Of a stretch of DNA of 64,000 nt, positions 11,030-22,026 are shown piece by piece. A model generated the notes under the pieces. It saw only the letters and a program-made list of their open reading frames with translations. It was not told the origin of the DNA and did no database searches. Position numbers and translations under genes: made by a program. How positions within the stretch are numbered: the first letter of the stretch is position 1; each line of letters opens with the position of its first letter. Origin of the DNA: Effrenium voratum (lineage: Eukaryota > Sar > Dinophyceae > Suessiales > Symbiodiniaceae); assembly GCA_963377175.1 (NCBI GenBank), contig CAUJNA010003813.1:269080-333079 (forward strand), in the 5' to 3' direction.

Positions 11030-12430
11030 AGAGAAGGACAGACGTGGGCCACGGATGGCCACACAGATTGTCGGAGTGAGCTTGGATCGTATGGCGTGAT
11101 ATTATCATGTTTGTGGTTCGTAGTAAGTGTTGCCAGGCGTGTGTATTGCAGGAGAAGGCGGACTGCATCGGTCTTGCCTTCGAGGATCTCGAGTGCGCTA
11201 TTTGCAGAGGCAGTATCTTCTGCTCCCAGCAACTTCAGCCATGCGCAGAGGGGGCATCCCACAAGCTCAGCAGCAAGTCGGTTGCCCGATTGCTTCAGGG
11301 GAGAAGTTGCTCGGCGAACGCCCCTTCTCCAGGTATGCGATCTCGCAGGACGACGTGGAGGCTGCGACGCTGGCGCTTGAAGATGCCGCTGGTATGGGAG
11401 CTGATGAGGAGGCCGGGACTTTTTTCAATGTTGCGACGGACGCCGAAGCGAAGCCCAGGAGTTGCGGAAGGCGGACGAGAAGATCGCCGACTTGCGCATG
11501 AAGCTGGACCCAGAGGCATTCTTCAATTGTGAGCTGGTCGCTCTTGCATCTCTTGCGTCTCTTGTTGCCATGTAAGAAAAGGTAGCCATCTCTTGTCAGC
11601 TCTTGCTCTCGCTTGCAAGCTCTTGCAACCTTCCTGCGCCAAATCTCCCCATCCGCTCGCTCAGGGCGAGGCGCGGCGGCGGCGTGTCGAGCAGCGCAAG
11701 GCCAAGGCTGGCGCCAAGAAGTGGAACTTCTCCGGCAAGAGCCGCTCAGCCGACAGGGGCTGAAAGTGAGCTGCCGTCGATGGGCCATGCGACCAGCTGA
11801 GAGTCACGACGAGCCAAGGCAGCAATCGCATTATCAACGATCGGTTCCGAGACTTGGCTAGACTTTGAGTTCAATTTGTTCAACCTGCGATGAAGCTCGC
11901 CCAGAGCCAGTTGCAGCTCGCAGTTCGCGGTAGTAAGAGGAGAACTTGGCATTCGCCGCGTTGCCGTAGCCGCCGTAGCTCGGTTCCCAGGAGAGCACGA
12001 GTCCGAGTTGGAGCGGCAGCGTATGCTTGCCTTCCGCGCTCGCGGACGCTTCAGGGCGAGCGGGGAAGATGAAGGCGCGACCATGGCACTAGCCCAACAT
12101 TGGGGGATTGTTTCTGGCAGCGATCGATATATCTCTCCAGATCGTGGATTACTTTCAGATTTCATCATGCGATGCCATGCGAAGCCTGTGACTCGTACCG
12201 TGGCAATTTTTGCGGCAGGTGACGAAGCCGCAGAGAAGGGCGTGAAGAAGCTGCGAGCCGAGGCCAACTGCCAGTTGACAAGTTGCCAGTGGCCAGTGGC
12301 CAGCTGTCGCAGGTCACCAAGGAGCTGGGCGCCGTGCCTCTTCCAAAGCTGAATGAGGCACCGGCAGCAGGCTTCGCCTGGGGCCGCGTGCCCAAGGACG
12401 GCCTTGCGAGATGGGTTTGGTCTGGCTGCG
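11030..12430 (+). CDS. Probable downstream coiled-coil exons (not fully assembled)
   Basis: Several short + strand segments begin after AG and read as charged helices: about 11157-11210, 11355-11395 (DDVEAATLALEDAAG), 11458-11525 (ELRKADEKIADLRMKLDPE), 11665-11745 (basic, RRRRVEQRKAKAGAKKW), 11990-12080 (ESELERQRMLAFRARGRF) and 12220-12420 (ending KLNEAPAAGFAWGRV). They fit a continuation of the gene at 10355, but junctions could not be phased, so exon limits are approximate and some may be false. Confidence 0.3.
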
Positions 12431-13368
12431 CGCTGCACTTTTGAGGAGGAAACTGAAGCTCCCAGGTGCATTACACTACAAGCACACTTGGACGCTTGAC
12501 ATGCAGATTGGGCTGTGGACAAGGTCTGCAGGGCGCAATGTGCAGTGGTCACGCCTCCGGAGTTTGCAGTTCACGGGCCAAGAAACTTCCCACTGTTGCT
12601 TCAATGCGCCTAGGAAGCTGGTGCTGGCATCGACTTGCACGGCTCGTGGTGGGGCATGGTGGTTGTCCCTTGGATGGCATAAGACAGTGTATGCCTCTGG
12701 CCTTGACAACGCAAACGCGTCCTCCGCAGGCATAAGCTGCTTTTTGTCTGCCTTGGAGAATCAACTTTGCCTTTCAAATGCCTTGCGCACTGGCAAAGAG
12801 ACCGTGGGAGATCGATCGCATGGGTTGATTGATTCAAGTTCTTCAAGTCTACAGCTAGCCTTGCCACTCTTTCTTTCCAACAGGTGCTCCATGCATTGCC
12901 CGACTCGGCTCCAACAGGGTTGAACTTCAAAGCTGCAAGACTGGACGTGCAACATGCAGTCGGTCTTGTCAGTCCATTTGCATCTAGGACTTCGCCCGAG
13001 GCAGCTCAGAGCAAGCCAGCCGAAAGGATGCAAACAAACACGCCTGACATTTTACCGCCAGGTGTTGCCCCGCACTCCTTAGTGTTGGCACCCGGAATGC
13101 AAGAATGGGGTGTCACTTTCGTATTAGTCCCAAATGCAATAGCTGCAAACACACATGTGGCACACGAGAAGCAACGCAAAGGAAGCAGCAAACACCCGCT
13201 CCTTGCAGCAATCACACTTCAACGGAATGCTTAAAGACTTGTTTCTTTTGGTTGTGTGGGATGTCAGAGTCAAAGCGCATTCACCAGCACGGCTCCTTTT
13301 TTTATGCCGCAAAGGACTCGTACCCTTGCACGCAAAAAAGAGAGAGGAAACAACTGCAACTGCGTGGC
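12431..13368. other. No supported gene
   Basis: Overlapping short open frames on both strands with no recognisable domain. It ends at the boundary of the mitochondrial fragment. Confidence 0.45.
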
Positions 13369-13685
13369 AAGGTTTGGAGGATTTGGAAATTATTTTGTAC
13401 CTGTCTTTCAAGGATCTCCAGAAGTGGTATATCCTAGAGTCAATAGTTTTTCTATCATAATTCTTTTACTTTCATATCTTTTCCTAATCCTTTCTTTAAT
13501 CTCAGAATTTGGAGGTGATACAGGATGGACATTATATCCACCATTATCCACTTCTTTTATGACCTTATCACCTTCAAGTACAGGACATCTTATATTAGGA
13601 TTGTTAATCTCTGGTATATCTTCATGTCTTACATCTCTTAACTTTGGACAACAATTCTAAATCTGAGGTCTTATTATCATATCAC
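13369..13685 (+). pseudogene. cox1: Mitochondrial cox1 fragment in nuclear DNA (NUMT)
   Basis: The translation reads as an internal part of cytochrome c oxidase subunit I: GGFGNYFVPVF, then PEVVYPRVNSFS, a hydrophobic transmembrane segment, GGDTGWTLYPPLS, and a second transmembrane segment ending LISGISSCLTSLNF. Near 13643 one base appears to be missing; the following frame continues as WTTILNLRSYY, as expected for COX1. The fragment covers about 105 of the roughly 500 residues and is strikingly AT-richer than its neighbours. Neither end has a start or stop. It cannot make a working subunit, so a nuclear insertion of mitochondrial DNA is inferred. An assembly join to a fragmented mitochondrial molecule is the alternative. 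Confidence 0.85.
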
Positions 13686-14343
13686 GAAAGCTAGCTTTAG
13701 CTGGCTGAAGTTTCTCCTTGCGTAAGCAAGGTAAGGGGCTCAACTGCCGAAAGATTGATTTTTTCAATTATTTGAGCCGAAAAGATTGAAACAAATCAAT
13801 TATTTGGACCCCCCCTTCCCCCCCCCCGTCTCAGGCTCGATTCCTCCTTGGTCCACCCCTCCCCCCGGGCAGTGGCTCAGTGTTTCAGCAGTCTCGGTTT
13901 GCCCGTTTTGGACTTGGTGCTACGAACTTTTACATGTTCCACCGATTCAGCTTGTTCATTTGAGACCTCAGTCTTCTCAGTAAACCACCTCGCAAGAATC
14001 TTTGCACACGCAGCATGCAGAAGCCAGAGGTGCTTTAAGACAGCTTCTGACGCCTCTCGTTGTTTTCATTTTTCAAGGTTTGCCACGCCACCATGTGCGT
14101 TTGCGTGTCGCATCCTACGAATCTTGCCGGGCCTCTCGTTGTACACAAGCTACCTATGAATCCACTCTGTCACCGACCCATCTCATGCAACAACTGCTAG
14201 CTTTCGTTCACCCGCTCCTCAAGTATTAAAGACTATCCCATTATTTCCTTTCTCTTTCTTGATTACCATTGCAACTAGCATGTGACAACACAAAGACAGC
14301 GCAGCTTCAGATCCAATCAGCACTGGAGCTTATATCCCTTCAG
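13686..14343. other. No supported gene; C-rich tract
   Basis: Contains poly-C tracts around 13809-13870 and otherwise unremarkable sequence leading to the splice acceptor of the PDZ-like exon. Confidence 0.5.
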
Positions 14344-15290
14344 ACCCTCGGTGAGGATGGCATCGACAAGGAGCCGGGGCAGCCAGGCTTGCGCCTGCGT
14401 GACACGTTGGTGGAGGTGAACGGCACCTCCCTCTCGGAGCTCTCAGACGAGGAGTGAGAGTTGAGTCTGATGTCTGGGGGCACCTTCATGTGAGGTGGGA
14501 AGCCAGTGAAGCCAGGGTGCAATGAAGAACTTGCGGAAGTTCTTGGTTATTACTGTACTAGTTTGGTATGCAAAGAAGCGCTTTTCATATTGACGACAAG
14601 ACGGAGTCGTGATCTGGAAGGAGTGACCCATGGCGTTTGTCCATGCGAGCGCGCGTAAAGTCACACATCATGCACCGGGTGTTTGTGCCTGCCTGCCTGC
14701 CTGTTCAGAGAGGACTGCGAGCAACGATTCGCCGATTTGTTCGGCGATGGCTGCACTGTGAAGGTGGAGCCACATGTGCAGGCGGCAGAACAACCGAAGC
14801 ATCTTGTGTCCGCTGAAATGCTTCCAGTTGCAGCAGCCTTGCAGGTGTCCGGGATTCTAGCACCCCCACAACCAATCGACAAGGCTGCCTTGCAGGCCTG
14901 CGCTGGGATGTTGCAAGTGTGTTGTGCAATGTAAATTGCTGCCGCCCCGTATCTTGCTGGCATTAGCAGGGCGACCTCGAGCGCTTCGCCGCAGACTACG
15001 GCGTGGAGCTGCGGTTGGAGGCACCGGGCGCATGTCGGCAGCGCAGCATGTTTCTTGTTCGAGCTTGTTCGACAGCTGCATTCGGCATGTTTCACAGCGA
15101 TTTTTGTTTGCTCCCTCTGAACGCTGGTGTTCTAGTGACGTCACCACTGCTCCTACCTGGCTCCCAGTTTGCATCGTCAGCCAGACGCCTTTGAGCACAA
15201 CCCGCGCCCATTCGCTCAGGATGCAGGCAACAATTTGCGCATCGTCATGGAGGGTGGCCCGGCTGCATCACATGGCAACCTGAAACGTCG
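14344..15290 (+). CDS. PDZ-domain-like protein, partial exons
   Basis: An exon starting after CAG at 14344 encodes PGLRLRDTLVEVNGTSLSEL, the carboxylate-loop/beta-strand core typical of PDZ domains (family pattern: GL...GD.(I/L)..VNG..L). It ends at a GTGAGA donor near 14452. Joining to the exon starting at 14709 (after TTCAG) stays in frame and gives SELSDEEEDCEQRFADLFGDG and TVKVEP, which completes the last helix and strand of a PDZ fold. Later + strand pieces at about 14709-14920 and 14970-15030 (DLERFAADYGVELRLEA) and 15180-15290 are likely exons of the same gene, with uncertain junctions. PDZ domains bind C-terminal peptides of partner proteins; no partner can be inferred here. Confidence 0.45.
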
Positions 15291-17497
15291 CGAAGCGAGG
15301 TCCGCAGTCCGCGATCAAGGCCAGCAAGCCAGAGCTCCAGAATCTCCTCCAGTTCTATGCCGCCAGTTGAAAGGCCAGCACTCAGCTTGAGCTTGCCATG
15401 GCATGCCATGGCATCGCGGCATGTAGCATTTAGCCAACCCGAGAAGACTGAGCTCTGGTCCAGGCTTTCGCTACAGCCTCCTCTTGACAGAATGGATTTA
15501 GCCACGTTCTCACTGATGTAACATACCTCATGTGCCAATGTTTTTCCAGATCGAATCACCTTTGCAGAGACCAAGCACTTCTGTGCACGCATACCGCCAA
15601 AGCCGTTGTCACGTTGAAGCACCTCTTGCACTGAATTTGGTTTGCTGTAGACGATCCTTGCGACAGTTGCCCCTCATCCGAAGAAAGCTAACGCGCAACG
15701 GCCACTTGGCTTGTCCAAAGTTAGGAATTATTCGGAGCTTCCCATGCCAAGAACATGTACAGCACAGAAATCCCATTGTCAAGATTTCTCGTCTTCGGAA
15801 TACATGGCCTTGGCTTCGGGGACTGCCCTGTGCCCAAAGAGGAGCAAGCGGTTTTCGTCTCACTGCCGAAGCTTAGCAGAGGCTGCTCATTGTGAGCCTT
15901 GCTGCCAGTCAGCTTTTTACCTGGGCATGGGCCATTGGAAGCTGTGCCCACTAGCCGGGCTCCTGACCTATGCTTCACATTTCCCCCCAAACAGCTGACT
16001 CAGCTTTGCTGTCTGGAGCAGAGGCTCCAGGAGCGTAAGGCCTGCGCGGTCGGCCGTAAAGACTAGTTTGAGAAGCCAAGGAACAAACACAAATGCAAAG
16101 AGAAGTTTTCAGCTGGCACTCACGAATGGTGGACTACACATTCCTGCACTAGTGGATGTGGCCGCGGTTTGGCTCAAAGCGCTGATGCCCTAAGGGCATC
16201 GAAAGCTGCGAGGTAATGTCCTTTTGGGTGCCTTGGCTTGACAGGTGGCTCGCAGAGCCTGCTCACTCGCATGGTGTATCCTGCTGCTATGTTCTTTGTT
16301 CAACCTGGCAAGGCCAATCTTGTTTTTTGTTTGCCTGTGTTCCGTCGTTCCTCTTGTGTCTCTCTTTGCACCTCTGTTAGCTCTTACAATTGACGTATCT
16401 TCCTGAACAGGCCTCCACATGGCAAAACACGACTCGACGATGACACTACTGCCATTCTGAACATGTCTCGATCTACCTCAGCAGAAAGGATATTTCAGAA
16501 ATGCTGGCATCCGTCCAATAAAGGCAGCATGGGGTCCAAAAGAACATGATACTGTCGGTGTTTATTTGGACACATGTCTGTCCCGCCAACCCGACGGCCA
16601 AAATCCGACTATTTTATTGCGGTCTGGTCCCAGGCCAATCGGCCACCCCATGGTCAAACACCGGGCGAGGGAGGTTCCTGCCTATGGGAACTGCGAGGTT
16701 ACCGACGAAACTTTCAAACAAGAATCTGACCTTTGCGCAGAGGTCACAGAGCTCGCCAGGTTGCAGACTTCACGGCATTCTCTGGCCTGCGCGTGATGTG
16801 CGGCTGCCAAACTAAGGACTTGATTTGCTGCCGTCGGCAGCCAGATCGGCCTCGATCCGAAAGCGATGAGTTCCTGGATGATGAGGTGCAGTTCTGAGCA
16901 GGTCATCTTTCTGTCATGCTGATTCGAGTTTCGACTGGCCCAGCTTGCGCTCAGGCCGCGAATGGCAGCAAGGCGGGCCTGCGCTTCCGGAAGTCAGTCC
17001 GGAAGCTGCGCATGGTGCGCATGGCTGCCTTCGTGTCGAGCTGTGGCTTGGTCTCATAGCCGCGAGCGAGCCGTGGATCAGAAAGCACTGCACATGTGGT
17101 AAGGGAAGGGCCGCACTCGCACAGTGTGGAGTGGCGAGGGGCCGATGTTGTTTTGCCAAGGCGGCACGAAGAAGAACAAGTTCAAAGCAGAGGAGGCAGT
17201 TGGACATGTGGAGGCCAACCTTTGTGCAGGAAGTCACAGCGCTGAAGGCAGCAAAGGCTGTAGCAGAGCGGAGCCGCCCGGCGAGGGAGGGGGGTTCGTT
17301 CAACGGGGTCGAAGGAATGGATGCTGAATGGGTCCTTAGAACCAAAGGGATAATCATGTTGTGTCGCATCGTGAGCGTGGTGTGCGGCACTCGTGGTTGG
17401 ACGAAGAGAACAGAAGTGCATTCAGGCACATGAATGAGCTGAAAGGTTCTGTTGCAATTACTGAGCTGATTTTGGTTTCAACCCGGGCGTTGTCCAG
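15291..17497. other. No assembled gene; a few coiled-coil-like exon pieces
   Basis: Segments after AG at about 16736 (EVTELARLQ) and 17223 (EVTALKAAKAVAERSR) on + look like short coiled-coil exons. They may belong to a gene whose remaining exons were not found. The rest shows nothing recognisable. Confidence 0.35.
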
Positions 17498-18530
17498 GTG
17501 ATGGACGCTTTGCGCCTGGCGCAGCCTTGGCGGGGGGCGCCCTCGTTGGAGCGGTGGCGGCGTGGGCGGAGCTGCGCCCAAGCTCGAGAACGCGGCTGCG
17601 GGCGCGGGGTGGGGACTTCGCGATTATCCGCTTTCGCATCCCCGGCTTGGACGATCTCACCATGCTGCCGCGCGTCATCACTGCCTGTTGCATCGCACTT
17701 CTGCTGTACAACAGGGTGACCACAACCGGCGATGTGGATAATTTTCGGCAGGTCAGTGAAGTGCTGGCTCTGACCTTCTCTGCTGTAGCCTGGTCCATTC
17801 CCTGGGTGGGCAGTCGCTTGGAAGAAGCCGCGCGTCGGCAAGTCTCGGCAAAGCCCAGCTCAAGAAGGCCCGGCTCTATTCAAACCCTGGCCATCGCATC
17901 AGACTTGCCGTCGAATGCTCAAATTGATGTGTCCTGGGTGAGCTCGGTCCTTTTGAGATTGACCAACGCTGATGGCTTGGTGGTTTGGCATGATGGGCGT
18001 ACCATTTGCAGCCGTGGAATTGTGAGGCGGCTCAAGGGATTCGCATCCGGTGCGGAGTACGTGCTCAGAGGCTTAGATAACGTTTGGCAGCCTTCGGAGC
18101 AGCCCGTGGATGGCTACTGCGCCACGCAGCGCGCCCTGGGCGCCTTCCCAGACCAACTGCTGCCAGAGGGCGTCCTCCCTGAAGACACGGAGTCCGCAGT
18201 TGTCAAGCCTCTGCCCGGGGGCGGTCACCTAGTGCTGTGGTCTGCGCAGCCCCGCGCCTTTGACAAGGAAGCAGACCGAATGTGGGTGGCGAACGCTGCG
18301 GCCAAGCTTGGCTTACTTCTGAACGGGGACAACCCAGGAGAATCCATGCAGGAGGTTTGCTTTGAAGATGGCCTTCCTCTGCCGTTGGAGGACAACGAAG
18401 ATGCTGTGCGCGATCCTTTTGCCAGATTTGACACACAGATACGCATTGCCCCAACACTTGTTGGGATGATCGGCCTGGGCGTGCTGATCCTGAATCGCCA
18501 GTCCTTGGTGTTCTCCGAAGCGTCAGGGTC
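17498..18530 (+). CDS. CCB4-like cytochrome b6f assembly factor (long exon, partial)
   Basis: An exon opening after CCAG at 17497 stays open for more than 340 codons. In order it has: a hydrophobic Ala/Gly-rich segment (possibly part of a plastid leader), an Arg-rich stretch, TM segment LPRVITACCIALLLYNRV, TM segment ALTFSAVAWSIPWVG, then a soluble domain with VSSVLLRLTNADGLVVWHDG, an AVVKPLPGGGHLVLWSAQPR strand pair and WVANAAAKLGLLL. The order LLYNR, second TM, then a GAF-like soluble domain ending in W...A.KL resembles CCB4 of the CCB pathway, which attaches haem ci to cytochrome b6 in thylakoids. Exon end is uncertain: the frame enters a CT microsatellite after about 18530, so a donor near 18527-18530 is assumed. 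Remote-homology call; no other CCB subunit was seen nearby. Confidence 0.5.
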
Positions 18531-18554
18531 TCAGCTCAGCGTCACATCATCTCT

Positions 18555-18555
<1 letters not shown>

Positions 18556-18598
<43 letters not shown>

Positions 18599-18614
18599 GC
18601 TTTCTCTTTCTCCT
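18556..18614 (+). repeat. CT microsatellite
   Basis: Run of CT dinucleotides with TTTCTC interruptions, probably inside an intron after the CCB4-like exon. Confidence 0.9.
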
Positions 18615-21600
18615 GCTTGGATCTAGCGCTACTGTATGGCGTGCTCTCAAAACAACAGACACTGGAACATGTTTGATCTTAGGTCAAGGTATGGTGTGGA
18701 TCTGGGCTTATCTGGAAGCGCAGAGTCACAGACTTTGAGAATCTTGGCACCGTCATTGCCCATTCGGAATTTCAGCTAAGGACCCCGCGCAGACCCGCGC
18801 CGATTTGTGCGCTGGAGGCAAGGACTCGAAGCCAAGAGGTTTTCCCGGTCTCGCAGGCTCATGCCACGGCAGCTTCGCAAAGTCTGTTCAATCTGCAAAT
18901 GCTCGTGCCTGTGTGTGGAGTGTTTCCTTGTTACCAGAGCAGGTCCATCCCACCGTTGCCAGGTCTATCCTGTGGTTGGGGCTTTACTTTTGGGGCCTTC
19001 TTGCCTGTGGCCGGCCAGTTCTCTCCGTGACGCTGCTGCTGCAGGGCTTGGTTTGGATCAGTGAGACGCCGAAGACCCCGGACATCGAGGAGCCACCAGC
19101 GAGCAGACCCCAAGCAGCTCTCCTACGAATGGGTCGAAGGGGCAGTTTGGGAGTGGCAGCTCGAAGTTTCCAGAGATTGCACCAGGAAATCACAAGTGCT
19201 TTGTGCATTGCAAGGGTCAACTTGCAAGACTTGGGGAATTGGGGCCACTCCCTGTGCACCATGGCATAATTGAGTTCGCTGTTTGTCAGCTGTGGAATCA
19301 AGAGTGGACTGGCTCATGACTTTGAAGGGGGCCATATCCACAGCAAAGAATGCCTGCTTGTCAGCTCCATGTTGTCTGTGGAAGGACACATCCCTGTGGG
19401 AGGATGCCAAGGGTGTGCCCTGCTCGGCATTTGCGCCAGCATGAATTCAGTGATGGCCAGGCACCTGTCAGCTGCTTCACTTTCAGCCCAGTTGACTGAG
19501 GTTCTGTGGGTTGACAAAAGCGTCAGTCCGAGTGCCAGTGAGGAGCTGGTATGGGCCTGGAGCGAAACTGGCGAGGTTCTGACATGCCTTGCAGCCTTGG
19601 GCCCTTTCGCAGGTTGCATGGATTTGCACTCTTTCACAGGTCACATGAGACAGCCTGAGCAACCAGCTTTCTAAAAGGCTTCCTTTTCAGCCATGTGGAT
19701 GCCAGGTGCCTTCAGCCGAGCCACGAGAGCCAGTTCCATGGCCATCTTCTGGCGAGGTGATTGCATCATGCAGGCGCCGTGCCTGAGGAAGCTGCCTGCG
19801 AATTTCGTCCTTGCAGAGTAGGGAAAGTGGCTTTGCTGTTGAGAATTGCTCATGTTCGGTTGATATCTACGCAAGCTCATGATGCTCATCCTGCCAAAGA
19901 AATGTGTTTTGCACAGAACTTGGCGGCCAGGGTGGTTTGTTCACGGGCAAGCGACCAGTGCAACGCGCCTTTTGTGAGGAGGCCGAAATTGGTCTGCACA
20001 TGTGAGACATGCAGGGCTTGATGCAGCGATTTTGGTGGGATTGAGAACCCGGCAAAGTTGCTGTTCATCAGCCCTGTTCAGCACAAAGCGAATGACAGGT
20101 CATCTCCATGGGCAAGGGCCGCTACTTGGCGCAGCTAAATAACTACCCGGTAAAGGACCGAATGGGGCGAGTGTGGGCGACTATCAATGATCATTTAAGT
20201 TTGCTTCCGGATTTGCTGCTACTTCCGCGGGCACATGTTTATGATTGGCTATCTTGGTATGGGGCAGGAAGAATTCTTGGACTACTTGCCCACCAAGACG
20301 CAGGCAGATGGGAGACGTGCCATGCGTTGTTCTTGAAGTTGACCTTGCACACTTTGATATGTTGGCATGAAAATGAGGGTGCCAGAGCCATCATCCTCAA
20401 AGACTTGGCAAAACATGTCTCTTTTCATTAGCAAATGAGAACATACTCCCGCTTGATTATTTCAGCTCCGCAGCAAAAGCCGCCACAGAATCAAGCCCTG
20501 CAATGACTCAACAGCAGACCGCACGGGGCCGGCGAGTAGAGGATTTACCCAACTGAATGAAAATAGTCTGAAGCGAGTTGCAAGTAGAATTTCAGCAAGT
20601 TTTGAACCCGCACGCCGTTCCAGTTCCGCAGGGCTTGTTGCTGACGCCGCTGCGGCCAGCACGGAATGCGCCACCAGCGCGGCGCTCGGAAAAACGGCAA
20701 GGACCCATCGGTTTTATAGGGAACCTCCAAAACGGCAGTGGACAGCAATCCCCAGCTTGAAAATATGCACCAAATGTTTAGTTTCCAAATGAGATTCATA
20801 CCCGTGTAGGTTCAACAGTTTTCGGCGACTGTTTGATCCCCAGCATTGGGATGTTTTTAGCAGGCAACTTGCAAGGGCCAGCAGATGCAAAGCTCATTTG
20901 CCGCGGCTCACTGTGTACCTTGCCCAGAATTCCCAGTATGAAGAGAAGCATGAGTGGTATCATGACTGCCCAGCGGACAGAGCATTTATAGAACAAGAAA
21001 GACAGTATCAAAGCCATGCAAGCATCCAGCCCGTGCTGAACATGAGTGGTGCAGTGATGTAATTAGCCAGTGAGTGCGCGTGTGTTTGCGTGTCTGCGCG
21101 ATCGCAAGCGCCAAGTTTGGCTTTAAACATGCTATTGGGCAGGCGTACGCAAATGTGCGACGGGCTAGGCAGCTGTGTTGCAGAAATAATCCCTCTGAAG
21201 GCTTGTCTTCGTTTCCCTTAAATCCAACCAGCAGAGGATATCCAATGCAGGGAATGTGCCCACAGCACGCACAAAATGCATTTCGGCCATTGGAGGTCGG
21301 TCTCATGCTACTGGGACTCGACGCAATGCGTGGCTTCGGCAAGGCGGGTCTTTGGGACCGCACTCGTTTGACTGGGGAGAGGTGACTGACGATGAATTCC
21401 TTACACAGCATCCTTGCGTAACAGATTCACCGGAGCTGCTGATATTTGTCATGTTCCATGCTCCAGAACGAATCGGGGGACGCAAGCTTAGTGTCAAGAA
21501 CACCGCAGCCATCACTTGAATGTTCCTCGCACTGTACCTCCATCGCACTATTGCAAGCAATGACTTTGGGGGATTAAGCACGTCCGACGTCCAACTCGCC

Positions 21601-22026
21601 CAAGCCCAACAACAACAGACAGACACAGACACACATGGCAGAAGAGAATGTGAGACAAGACAATACAAAAGAAGACAGCTTCGATGCGAAAAACCGACCG
21701 GATTCGGCATGGTCAGTCTTCTATCCGGCCATCGTCTTGTTCAGGTGGACCAGGCCTGGGCAACGGCCGTGGGGGAGAAGTTGGCGGTGAGCCTCAACGT
21801 GTGAGCGGAAAGAAAAAGAGAAGACGTTCACTTGGCTGCCCAGCGCATTCTGTCGCCTTTTGCATAAACTTGCACAAATGCAGAGGTAGTTACAGGGTCA
21901 GCTCCGAAAGGGGGGGGGAATGAGTGTTTAGCATGCTATGATTCTTTCCTTCCAGAAGTGAGTCCTGATCGCAGCCATTTGGGCTTGTGGTTTGCTTGGA
22001 GAGAAGTCTCGTTTTTGTGCCTCACT
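18615..22026. other. No assembled gene
   Basis: Many short open frames. A plausible + strand exon is 19111-19175 (QLSYEWVEGAVWEWQLE), and 21742-21790 (VDQAWATAVGEKLA) may be another. No domain is recognised and phases do not link up. Nothing RNA-like was seen. Confidence 0.4.
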
